Shown here: positions 1 to 5,822 of the stretch, in pieces
How positions within the stretch are numbered: the first letter of the stretch is position 1
Layout of the letters: each line of letters starts with the position of its first letter
Origin: Lachnospiraceae bacterium
GTDB taxonomy: Bacteria > Bacillota > Clostridia > Lachnospirales > Lachnospiraceae
Reading direction: 5' to 3'
Assembly: GCA_017412265.1 (NCBI GenBank)
Contig: JAFPYK010000070.1
Coordinates: 1 to 5,842 of the forward strand
DNA length: 5,842 bases
Program-made: the position numbers and the translations under genes
The notes under the pieces: model-generated
What the model was told of the DNA's origin: nothing
The model's input: only the letters and a program-made list of their open reading frames with translations
Databases searched by the model: none

Positions 1-1
1 A

Positions 2-70
2 GAAAGACTGATACGCGCAGGCTTCTATGATTTAGCCCTTGCGTACCAGTCAGTGCACGTCAACTATTGA
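2..70 (+). CDS. Group II intron reverse transcriptase/maturase, C-terminal fragment (partial)
   Basis: An open frame enters from the left edge and ends at TGA 68-70, giving 22 residues that finish in GFYDLALAYQSVHVNY. From memory this resembles the C-terminal tail of group II intron-encoded proteins. The decisive point is context, since the stop codon directly abuts the domain V hairpin. In the full protein the reverse transcriptase and maturase (X) domains bind the intron RNA, assist splicing and copy the RNA into DNA. None of those domains is visible here, so activity cannot be assessed. Base 1 is the last base of the preceding codon. Confidence 0.7.
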   Translation, partial: ERLIRAGFYDLALAYQSVHVNY

Positions 71-141
71 AACCGCCGTGTACCGAACGGTACGCACGGT
101 GGTGTGAGAGGACGGGGGTTAATCACCCCCTCCTACTCGAT
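71..141 (+). ncRNA. Group II intron domains V and VI (catalytic hairpin and branch-point helix)
   Basis: Domain V: 72-80 (ACCGCCGTG) pairs with 95-103 (CACGGTGGT), including a G75-U100 wobble; 81-84 pairs with 89-92 under a four-base loop at 85-88, leaving a two-base bulge C93-G94. The triad C74-G75-C76 and the bulge are the expected metal-binding catalytic elements. Domain VI: 106-108 pairs with 136-138, 109-112 with 131-134, and 114-118 (GGGGG) with 126-130 (CCCCC) around loop 119-125. A135 is left unpaired as the presumed branch-point adenosine, seven bases from the inferred 3' splice site at 141. The pairings are read directly from the sequence; the IIC assignment rests on the CGC triad. 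Confidence 0.85.
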
Positions 142-146
142 TCATG

Positions 147-1967
147 TTATTCTACGGTCACGCTCTTGGCGAGGTTTCTCGGCTGGTCGACGTTGAGCCC
201 GCGGCCGACCGCTGCGTAGTATGCAAGGAACTGCAGGATCGGGACCATCAGGATCGGGGCGAAGATGTCAGAGCACTTCGGGATCCGGATCTGATGCTCG
301 CAGAGCCCGTACTCGGTGGGCATGTCATAGCCGGTCAGCATGATGACCATGGCTCCGCGGGAGCGAACCTCGCGGATGTTGGAGACCATCTTCGCATAGA
401 CGTCCTTCTGGGTCGCAAGCGCGATCACCGGCACGTTGTCGGAGATCAGGGAGATGGTTCCGTGCTTGAGCTCGCCGGCCGCATAAGCCTCCGAGTGGAT
501 GTAGCTGACCTCCTTGAGCTTCAGGGAGCCTTCGCAGGAGAGGGCATAGTCCAGTCCGCGGCCGATGAAGAAGAGGTCGTGGCAGTCGATGAGCTTCTGG
601 CTGATGGCCTTGATGTCTGCGTCATGGGAGAGGACCTCGCTCACGTGCTCCGGCAGATGGATGAACTCCTCTACCAGCGCGCGTACCTGGTCATCGGTGC
701 ATTTGCCCGTGATGCGCGCCCAGTGGAATGCGATCAGATAGAGGGCCGCCACCTGGACCGAGTAAGCCTTCGTGCTGGCGACCGCAATCTCGGGGCCGGC
801 GTGAGTGTAGAGAACATAATCGCTCTCTCTGGCGATGGTCGAGCCCTTCACGTTGACGACCGAGAGGGTCTTGCCGCCGCGCTCCTTCACCAGGCGGATC
901 GCGGCCAGGGAGTCGGCGGTCTCGCCGGACTGAGAGACCGTGATCAGCAGGGTCTTATCGTCCACGATCGGGTTCGAGTAGCGGAACTCCGAGGCGATCT
1001 CGACGCTGACCGGGATGCGCAGCAGGCGCTCCATCATGTTGCGGCCGAGCATCTCGGCGTGCATGGCCGTGCCGCAGGCGGATAAGATCACGCGGGAGCA
1101 GCCGGTGAAGAGTTCATCCGGGATCCCGTCCTGGGTCAGATCCGGCATGCCGTCGGTGATCCGGGGCATGATCGTGTTGCGCAGGGCTTCGGGCTGGTCA
1201 TAGATCTCCTTGAGCATGAAGTGAGGGAAGCCGCCCTTCTGCGCGGCGCTCACATCCCAGCTCACGTGAAGCATCTCCGGCCGGATCTGGTTGCCTTCCA
1301 GGTCTTCCACGGTGATGGCCTCCTCCGTCAGGACCACGATGTGGTTCTCGGGGACGACAAAATAATCCTTCGAGTAGCGAAGCAGGGCAACCATGTCGGA
1401 AGCGATGACAGAGCCGTCCTTGAAGTGGGACGCGACCAGCGGGCTGCCGTTGCGGATGCTGTAGATGGTGCCCGGCCGGTCTGCAAACATGATGCAGAAG
1501 GCGTAGGCGCCGGTGAGCTTCTTCACGGCCTTGCGGATGGCTTCGATGGGATCGCCCTCGTAGAAGGAATTGATCACCATCGCGGCGATCTCCGTATCGG
1601 TCTGCGATACGGGGTAGATGCCCTCCGCTGCCATGCCTGCCGCCAGGTGCATGTAGTTCTCAATGATGCCGTTGTGGATCAGAGTGACCTGGCCCGCGGT
1701 GTGAGGGTGGGAGTTCAGGTCCGAGACGCCGCCGTGGGTCGCCCAGCGGGTGTGCCCGATGCCGCAGTGGATGTTCTTCGGATGATTCCGCTCGACCTTG
1801 TCGGCAAGAATCTGGACCTTTCCTGCGGTCTTGATCGTGTCGACGGCCGGACCGTCAAAGAAGGCGATGCCGGCGGAATCATACCCGCGGTATTCCAGTT
1901 CGGCCAGGCCGTGGAGCAGGACGTCAACCGCATCCAGGCGTCCGGTGAAACCGATAATTCCACACAT
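147..1967 (-). CDS. glmS: Glutamine--fructose-6-phosphate aminotransferase (isomerizing), GlmS
   Basis: This cytosolic enzyme converts fructose-6-phosphate and glutamine to glucosamine-6-phosphate and glutamate, the entry step to UDP-GlcNAc for peptidoglycan. The protein has 606 residues, close to the 609 of E. coli GlmS. It starts MCGIIGF, so after removal of Met the conserved Cys becomes the N-terminal nucleophile of the glutaminase domain (about 2-230), which also shows GHTRWATHG (71-79) and TDTE (123-126). Two SIS sugar-isomerase domains follow (about 290-420 and 460-596), with SACGTAMHAE and SQSGET in the first. Isomerase residues appear conserved: Glu486 in KLKE, His502 in ELKHG and Lys601 in the tail LAKSVTVE. 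The start is fixed by AAGGAGAA 8 bp upstream and by the obligatory Met-Cys. The frame stays open upstream to 2177, but that stretch is the ribozyme leader. No glmS terminator is visible before the intron. Expression is probably limited by the leader ribozyme. Confidence 0.98.
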   Translation of the reverse strand: MCGIIGFTGRLDAVDVLLHGLAELEYRGYDSAGIAFFDGPAVDTIKTAGKVQILADKVERNHPKNIHCGIGHTRWATHGGVSDLNSHPHTAGQVTLIHNGIIENYMHLAAGMAAEGIYPVSQTDTEIAAMVINSFYEGDPIEAIRKAVKKLTGAYAFCIMFADRPGTIYSIRNGSPLVASHFKDGSVIASDMVALLRYSKDYFVVPENHIVVLTEEAITVEDLEGNQIRPEMLHVSWDVSAAQKGGFPHFMLKEIYDQPEALRNTIMPRITDGMPDLTQDGIPDELFTGCSRVILSACGTAMHAEMLGRNMMERLLRIPVSVEIASEFRYSNPIVDDKTLLITVSQSGETADSLAAIRLVKERGGKTLSVVNVKGSTIARESDYVLYTHAGPEIAVASTKAYSVQVAALYLIAFHWARITGKCTDDQVRALVEEFIHLPEHVSEVLSHDADIKAISQKLIDCHDLFFIGRGLDYALSCEGSLKLKEVSYIHSEAYAAGELKHGTISLISDNVPVIALATQKDVYAKMVSNIREVRSRGAMVIMLTGYDMPTEYGLCEHQIRIPKCSDIFAPILMVPILQFLAYYAAVGRGLNVDQPRNLAKSVTVE

Positions 1968-1975
1968 AGATACAC

Positions 1976-1983
1976 TTCTCCTT
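1976..1983 (-). promoter_or_regulatory. glmS ribosome binding site
   Basis: On the minus strand AAGGAGAA lies 8 bp before the ATG at 1967-1965. It decides the start over in-frame ATGs further upstream and lies about 14 nt downstream of the ribozyme core, in an AT-rich linker. Confidence 0.9.
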
Positions 1984-1997
1984 ATAAAAATGATTTT

Positions 1998-2133
1998 GAT
2001 GCAGCGGTTTTGTCTGCCGGTCGCCCGGTGATTTGTCAGCTGCTGCGCGGTCAATCCGCGGGAGGGCATCCGCCGAATCTTCGATACTCCCTCCGCCTCG
2101 TTAACCTCATCTTCCGGAGAGGTGCATGGCGCT
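1998..2133 (-). ncRNA. glmS ribozyme (glucosamine-6-phosphate-activated self-cleaving riboswitch)
   Basis: The glmS leader contains the characteristic conserved blocks of this ribozyme in order on the minus strand. The cleavage element AGCGCC is at 2133-2128, with predicted cleavage between A2133 and G2132. P1 is ACCUC/GAGGU. ACGAGG follows at 2101-2096, then UAUCGA at 2086-2081 and UUCGGCGGAUGCC at 2077-2065. GGAGGG (2094-2089) pairs with CCCUCC (2066-2061). P3 is CGCGG/CCGCG (2060-2056 with 2050-2046). A P4-like GCAGC/GCUGC pairing encloses a CCGG-GCGA-CCGG hairpin (2028-2017). In the known system glucosamine-6-phosphate acts as cofactor for cleavage; in Bacillus subtilis the cleaved mRNA is then degraded by RNase J, giving product feedback on glmS. 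The core looks intact. P1 is short (5 bp), and the usual GACGAGG reads AACGAGG here. Confidence 0.93.
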
Positions 2134-2171
2134 AGTTCTTGCGGTCCGCGTGCACTTCTGCACAGGATCTC

Positions 2172-2203
2172 GTACACAGGCCGCCGGACCGGCCTGTCTG
2201 TAC
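2172..2203 (-). other. GC-rich hairpin in the glmS 5' leader, upstream of the ribozyme
   Basis: GTAC at 2172-2175 and ACAGGCC at 2175-2181 face GGCCTGT (2191-2197) and GTAC (2200-2203). The result is a seven-pair stem extended by an outer GTAC/GTAC stem across a small internal loop. It lies between the predicted transcription start and the cleavage site, so it would sit on the 5' fragment released by ribozyme cleavage. No T-tract follows on the minus strand, so it is unlikely to be a terminator. It may stabilise the 5' end; no function can be assigned. Confidence 0.5.
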
Positions 2204-2213
2204 TCCTGCCAAT

Positions 2214-2242
2214 AGCGTATCATAAAGCGATATATTCGTCAA
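2214..2242 (-). promoter_or_regulatory. Predicted glmS promoter (sigma-A type, extended -10)
   Basis: On the minus strand TTGACG (2242-2237) is followed after 17 bp by TACGCT (2219-2214), preceded by TG-A as in extended -10 promoters. Transcription would start near 2207, giving an untranslated leader of about 240 nt containing the GC-rich hairpin and the ribozyme. The -35 is good and the -10 only fair. Confidence 0.55.
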
Positions 2243-2257
2243 GGAAAGCAGGCCTTC

Positions 2258-2286
2258 TTGACACTTTCCGGGCGCAAAGGTAAGAT
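2258..2286 (+). promoter_or_regulatory. Candidate distal recA promoter (P1)
   Basis: TTGACA at 2258-2263, a 17-bp spacer and TAAGAT at 2281-2286 form a plausible sigma-A promoter pointing to recA. Its start near 2293 would give a leader of about 130 nt crossing both SOS boxes. It is not itself overlapped by a SOS box, so it could provide basal recA expression, though LexA bound downstream could block it. It is nearly back-to-back with the glmS promoter. Confidence 0.45.
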
Positions 2287-2328
2287 AGGCTTATATGGGA
2301 TCGGACAGCGGCTGTCTCAGCCACAACA

Positions 2329-2340
2329 GAACATTTGTTC
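2329..2340. promoter_or_regulatory. SOS box 1 (LexA operator), upstream of the recA -35
   Basis: GAAC-ATTT-GTTC is a perfect inverted repeat matching the Firmicutes LexA consensus GAAC-N4-GTTC. It ends 8 bp before the -35 of the proximal recA promoter. Its flanks make a 16-bp core, CAGAACATTTGTTCGA (2327-2342), repeated exactly at 2383-2398. Confidence 0.85.
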
Positions 2341-2348
2341 GAATGTTG

Positions 2349-2377
2349 TTGACAAATAAATTCTGTTCGTTTATGAT
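2349..2377 (+). promoter_or_regulatory. Main recA promoter (proximal, SOS-controlled)
   Basis: A consensus TTGACA at 2349-2354, a 17-bp spacer and TATGAT at 2372-2377 make a near-ideal sigma-A promoter. The predicted start near 2384 falls at the edge of SOS box 2, and SOS box 1 sits just upstream of the -35, so LexA bound at both would bracket RNA polymerase. RecA-stimulated LexA self-cleavage would relieve repression after DNA damage. Confidence 0.85.
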
Positions 2378-2384
2378 GATATCA

Positions 2385-2396
2385 GAACATTTGTTC
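2385..2396. promoter_or_regulatory. SOS box 2 (LexA operator), at the recA transcription start
   Basis: A second perfect GAAC-ATTT-GTTC lies 56 bp downstream of the first and overlaps the predicted +1 of the proximal promoter, a classic repressing position. It ends 10 bp before the recA ribosome binding site. Confidence 0.88.
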
Positions 2397-2406
2397 GATA
2401 TGGATT

Positions 2407-2413
2407 TGGAGGA
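2407..2413 (+). promoter_or_regulatory. recA ribosome binding site
   Basis: TGGAGGA lies 8 bp before the ATG at 2422, giving a strong Shine-Dalgarno signal that fixes the RecA start at [10 protein letters not shown], where the RecA N-terminal helix normally begins. Confidence 0.9.
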
Positions 2414-2421
2414 TTCGTTTT

Positions 2422-3453
<1,032 letters not shown>

Positions 3454-3456
3454 TCC

Positions 3457-4083
3457 ATGACCGGGGACTTGGTGGTGACACGGATCGAGGCGGTGAACCG
3501 GAAGAAGTCGAAGATCTGGATCGATGAGGAGTATGCGTTTTTCCTCTATGAGCCGGAGATGATCCGCTACCGGATCGCGGAGGGAACCGTGCTTGCACCG
3601 GAGACGCTTCAGGAGATCCGGCAGGAGTGCGTCCTGCGCCATGCGGTGGAGAAGGCGATGTCACTGCTGAAGGTGATGGACCGCACCGAGAACGAGATGT
3701 GGGACCGCCTGCACCGGGAGGGCTTTCCGGATGATGCCTGCGCCTACGCGCTCGCCTACGTGATGAGTTACGGCTATGTCGATGACGCGTCTTACGCGGA
3801 CCGCTATGTATACAGCCATATGGACCGGGAGAGCGTGCGCACGCTGCGGCAGAAGCTGCTGCAGAAGGGGATTGCCCCGGAGCTGATCGAGCAGGCGATC
3901 GAGGAGAATGCGCCGGATGAGGAGCAGCTCTTAAGACGCCTGATTGAGAAGAAGACACACGGGGAGATCCCGCAGGATCCGAAGGAGAAGCAGAAGCTGA
4001 TTCGTTTTCTGCTTTCCCGGGGGTTTTCTTATGCGTCGGTCGGCAAGGCCCTGGACGAGAGTGCCTGGGAAGAGTCGATCTGA
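3457..4083 (+). CDS. recX: Regulatory protein RecX
   Basis: RecX binds RecA filaments and modulates, usually limits, their extension and ATPase activity. The protein has 208 residues and is mainly helical. It shows the family's three-helix repeat pattern: ENEMWDRLHREGF followed by a helix and YGYVDDASYADRYV (about 78-118), then ESVRTLRQKLLQKGI (125-139), and a last repeat LIRFLLSRGFSYASVGKAL (181-199). The N-terminal part (1-55, with WIDEEYAFFLYEPE) is the beta-rich segment seen in Firmicutes RecX. The ATG lies 3 bp after the recA stop, with a weak AAGGA 13 bp upstream inside recA, so translation is probably coupled to recA. Position directly behind recA supports the assignment. A terminator follows at 4095-4132. 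Confidence 0.93.
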   Translation: MTGDLVVTRIEAVNRKKSKIWIDEEYAFFLYEPEMIRYRIAEGTVLAPETLQEIRQECVLRHAVEKAMSLLKVMDRTENEMWDRLHREGFPDDACAYALAYVMSYGYVDDASYADRYVYSHMDRESVRTLRQKLLQKGIAPELIEQAIEENAPDEEQLLRRLIEKKTHGEIPQDPKEKQKLIRFLLSRGFSYASVGKALDESAWEESI

Positions 4084-4094
4084 AGGAGAAGAAG

Positions 4095-4132
4095 AGGGAG
4101 GAACTTCGAAGAAGGAGTGCCTCCCTTGTTTT
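4095..4132 (+). terminator. Probable intrinsic terminator of the recA-recX operon
   Basis: AGGGAGG (4095-4101) pairs with CCTCCCT (4120-4126). Inside, CTTC (4104-4107) pairs with GAAG (4111-4114) around a GAA loop. A T-rich run, TTGTTTT (4126-4132), follows. The stem starts 12 bp after the recX stop. The interrupted stem and broken T-run suggest incomplete termination. Confidence 0.6.
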
Positions 4133-4161
4133 CCATGTGAGAACATGAATCACATAAGTCC

Positions 4162-4182
4162 GCCGGGCAGCAGGACCCCGGC
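4162..4182 (+). other. Hairpin in the leader of the acetyltransferase gene
   Basis: GCCGGG (4162-4167) pairs with CCCGGC (4177-4182) around a 9-base loop, 11 bp before the ribosome binding site. A smaller CATGT-GAGA-ACATG hairpin sits at 4134-4147. No T-tract follows either, so neither looks like a terminator. I see no convincing promoter between 4133 and 4194, and function is unknown. Confidence 0.35.
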
Positions 4183-4209
4183 AGAACCGATGCGGAAGGG
4201 AGACGGAGG

Positions 4210-4695
4210 ATGCAGAACGGACAGGAGAGAATCCGGCTGGAGCCTATGACCGAGGAGATGTATCGTTCTTATTTTTCGGAATATGAGAATGATCCCGACC
4301 TGTGCCTGCCGGGACAGACGTATCTTCCCTATAAATTCAGTGAGGAGCGAGTCGCACAGTATGTCCGCCGGCAGCATGACCGGAAGCGCATACCGCTCGC
4401 GATCCTGTGCGGTGACGAGATCGTCGGTGAGATCATAATCAAGGATATCGAGCCCGGCGTGTGCGCTGCGATGGGGATTGCACTGAAGAATGCCGGATAT
4501 AAGGACCGAGGCATCGGGACGCGGGCGGAACGGTTAGCGGTTCGATACGTGTTTGATGTTCTTGATATTCCGACGCTGTATGCCGATACGATCCGGTCTA
4601 ACCAGCGCAGCCAGCATGTCCTGGAGAAGGTCGGATTTGTGCCGGTCCGGGAGGATCAGGATTATAAGTACTACCGGATCGACAGGGAGAGATGA
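4210..4695 (+). CDS. GNAT family N-acetyltransferase (RimJ/RimL-like)
   Basis: This 161-residue protein fits the single-domain GNAT fold, which transfers an acetyl group from acetyl-CoA to an amine. It opens with IRLEPMTEEMYRSYF (8-22), as in RimJ/RimL-type members. The central strand is LAILCGDEIVGEIIIKDI (63-80). The acetyl-CoA pyrophosphate loop is KDRGIGTRAERL (98-109), matching the R/Q-x-x-G-x-G/A pattern loosely with Lys first. The C-terminal NQRSQHVLEKVGF (131-143) is the typical last motif before a final strand. The ATG is preceded by GGAAGGGAG (4194-4202) at 7 bp. Base composition resembles recA. It lies behind the recX terminator and may be read through from recA or have its own weak promoter. 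The substrate (protein N-terminus, antibiotic or small amine) cannot be predicted. Confidence 0.88.
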   Translation: MQNGQERIRLEPMTEEMYRSYFSEYENDPDLCLPGQTYLPYKFSEERVAQYVRRQHDRKRIPLAILCGDEIVGEIIIKDIEPGVCAAMGIALKNAGYKDRGIGTRAERLAVRYVFDVLDIPTLYADTIRSNQRSQHVLEKVGFVPVREDQDYKYYRIDRER

Positions 4696-4696
4696 G

Positions 4697-4840
4697 AGCA
4701 GTAAGGGGTCTTGTTCCCGCCTGCCGTCAGAAGAACAACGGACCTGCCTCAAAAGGCTCGGGTATACCGCTGCGGCCGCAAGGGAGAAGGTGCGTGAGAT
4801 CATTCTCACAGGCCGGCCGGATGGCCGTGGACTGTGCTGA
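4697..4840 (+). pseudogene. Possible remnant of a coding region (no start codon)
   Basis: After the acetyltransferase stop, 47 codons run open to TGA 4838-4840 with a protein-like composition, including EEQRTCLKRLGYTAAAAREK and then VREIILTGRPDGRGLC. There is no ATG, GTG or TTG with a ribosome binding site at its beginning, and upstream the frame overlaps the acetyltransferase as a shadow. It may be the tail of a gene whose 5' part was lost, or chance in GC-rich DNA, where a second frame is also largely open. No family is recognised. This stretch also contains the hairpin GTGAGA-TCAT-TCTCAC (4794-4809) and the palindrome TGCGGCCGCA (4771-4780). Confidence 0.18.
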
Positions 4841-4896
4841 GAACACATGATAACCGGCGCGATGAATCGGGATTTGGTAAACTCAGATGTATAGAA

Positions 4897-4901
4897 AAGG
4901 G
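4897..4901 (+). promoter_or_regulatory. Methyltransferase ribosome binding site
   Basis: AAGGG lies 7 bp before the ATG at 4909 and supports that start over the in-frame ATG at 4834, whose extra 25 residues do not resemble a methyltransferase N-terminus and which has no ribosome binding site. Confidence 0.7.
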
Positions 4902-4908
4902 AAACGAA

Positions 4909-5694
4909 ATGAAGATTGGAAGTTCTAATGATTCTGAGTCAGTAAAAGCACAATACTCTACATCAAAGGGATTAGATATCAGGATCACTTTTCATGATAA
5001 GTATTCCACGAACAGACGGGGATATGGCCCTTGGCTTGTTTCCAACTATGACATACGAGAAGGAATAAGTGTTCTCGAAGTCGGATGCGGCACTGGTGCT
5101 TTGTGGCTTGGAAATGATGATCTTGTAGAAAGGTGCAATAAGTTAGTTCTTTCTGATCTGTCGGAAGGAATGCTGAAAAAGGCAAAAGAGAATCTTGGTG
5201 AGAAGCCTAATGTAGAATATCGGATTGAAGATATTCAGAATCTCTCTTACGATGACGACACCTTTGATGTTGTGATAGCCAATGCAATGCTCTATCATGT
5301 ACCTGACCTTCCTAGAGGTCTAAGGGAAGTTCGAAGAGTATTGAAGAATGGCGGTGTGTTTTACTGTGCCACCCTTGGTGAGAACAATTTTGTCGAAAAG
5401 CTTGCAGAGTGGTTCCGGCTGTCCGGAGAAGATTTTGATCCCAATCATAATTTTACGATGCAGAACGGAGCAGAAAAACTACATACGGTTTTCGATGATG
5501 TGACACCATTGTTTTATAGTGATTCTCTTCATATCACGGAAATAGAAGATCTGGTAGCCTACCTACGCAGTCTGGCTTCCTTCAAAGCTGTTTTGAATCT
5601 TCCGGAACAGAAGATAAGAGACATTCTCGCGGAGCGTGCAACCGATGGGGCAATAGATCTTCCCAAAGATTATGGCATGTTCATATGCAGATAA
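4909..5694 (+). CDS. Class I SAM-dependent methyltransferase
   Basis: This 261-residue protein has the Rossmann-type methyltransferase core that transfers a methyl group from S-adenosylmethionine. Motif I is VLEVGCGTG (55-63), binding SAM. The acidic residue after strand 2 is Asp83 in SDLSEGML. IEDIQNLSYDDDTFDVVIANAMLYHVPD (107-133, split by strand 4) carries motifs II/III of the Methyltransf_11/25 type, and VLKNGGVFYCAT (144-155) is the post-motif strand. The N-terminal HDKYSTNRRGYGPWL (29-43) resembles Firmicutes UbiE-like methyltransferases of unknown substrate. The C-terminal half (about 160-261) probably forms the substrate lid. The gene is visibly richer in A+T than recA or glmS, with AT-ending codons, suggesting horizontal acquisition. 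No promoter was recognised upstream; a strong terminator follows. The substrate is unknown, and nothing here indicates rRNA or DNA as target. Confidence 0.88.
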   Translation: MKIGSSNDSESVKAQYSTSKGLDIRITFHDKYSTNRRGYGPWLVSNYDIREGISVLEVGCGTGALWLGNDDLVERCNKLVLSDLSEGMLKKAKENLGEKPNVEYRIEDIQNLSYDDDTFDVVIANAMLYHVPDLPRGLREVRRVLKNGGVFYCATLGENNFVEKLAEWFRLSGEDFDPNHNFTMQNGAEKLHTVFDDVTPLFYSDSLHITEIEDLVAYLRSLASFKAVLNLPEQKIRDILAERATDGAIDLPKDYGMFICR

Positions 5695-5775
5695 ATTCCA
5701 GTTTATCTGTTAAACCCTCTGAAAACGCTGTATTTTCAAGGCATTTCGCCTATCTTGTGTTCCAACCTTATGTAT

Positions 5776-5822
5776 TTTCCCTTGTTTTTGCCCTTACGAG
5801 CCGAAACAAGGGAAAGTTTTTT
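5776..5822 (+). terminator. Strong intrinsic terminator after the methyltransferase
   Basis: TTTCCCTTGTTT (5776-5787) pairs perfectly with AAACAAGGGAAA (5804-5815), giving 12 bp around a 16-base loop. TTTTTT (5817-5822) follows one base later. On the minus strand no T-run follows, so it acts mainly in the + direction. It ends the methyltransferase transcript about 80 bp after the stop codon. Confidence 0.85.

Larger units (their letters stand above)
1..141 (+). mobile_element. 3' end of a group II intron (IIC-like), truncated by the window edge
   Basis: A group II intron is a self-splicing retroelement RNA that spreads using its own reverse transcriptase/maturase. Only the 3' end is visible: the C-terminal codons of the protein, then domain V and domain VI, ending in the group II-type 3' terminus CTACTCGAT at 133-141. 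The maturase stop codon lies directly against domain V, as is usual when the protein is encoded in domain IV. Domain V has a C-G-C triad (74-76) rather than A-G-C, a mark of the IIC/class C group, whose members usually insert beside terminator hairpins. The inferred 3' splice junction is 141/142, next to the end of the convergent glmS gene. The 5' end, most of the maturase and the 5' exon lie outside the window, so intactness cannot be judged. Confidence 0.85.

Noticed and set aside
2096..2102. Idea that the glmS ribozyme is catalytically dead because GACGAGG reads AACGAGG
   Set aside because: Working back from the ligand-contacting A-U of UAUCGA, the active-site guanine corresponds to the last G of the block, which is unchanged here; the varying base is the first one.
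144..2135. Long + strand open frames antisense to glmS (144-1085 and 1221-2135)
   Set aside because: They are mirror frames of a GC-rich gene, with low-complexity Asp/Arg/Val/Leu-rich translations, no domain and no ribosome binding sites.
1968..2177. In-frame N-terminal extension of GlmS by 70 residues (start at 2177)
   Set aside because: GlmS needs Cys right after the initiator Met, a strong ribosome binding site precedes the internal ATG at 1967, and the extension is the ribozyme leader.
4794..4809. GTGAGA-TCAT-TCTCAC hairpin as a terminator of the acetyltransferase
   Set aside because: The stem is only 6 bp and GC-rich sequence follows instead of a T-run.
4834..4908. Earlier methyltransferase start at 4834
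   Set aside because: It has no ribosome binding site, the added residues lie in the compositionally different junction, and ATG 4909 has AAGGG at proper spacing.
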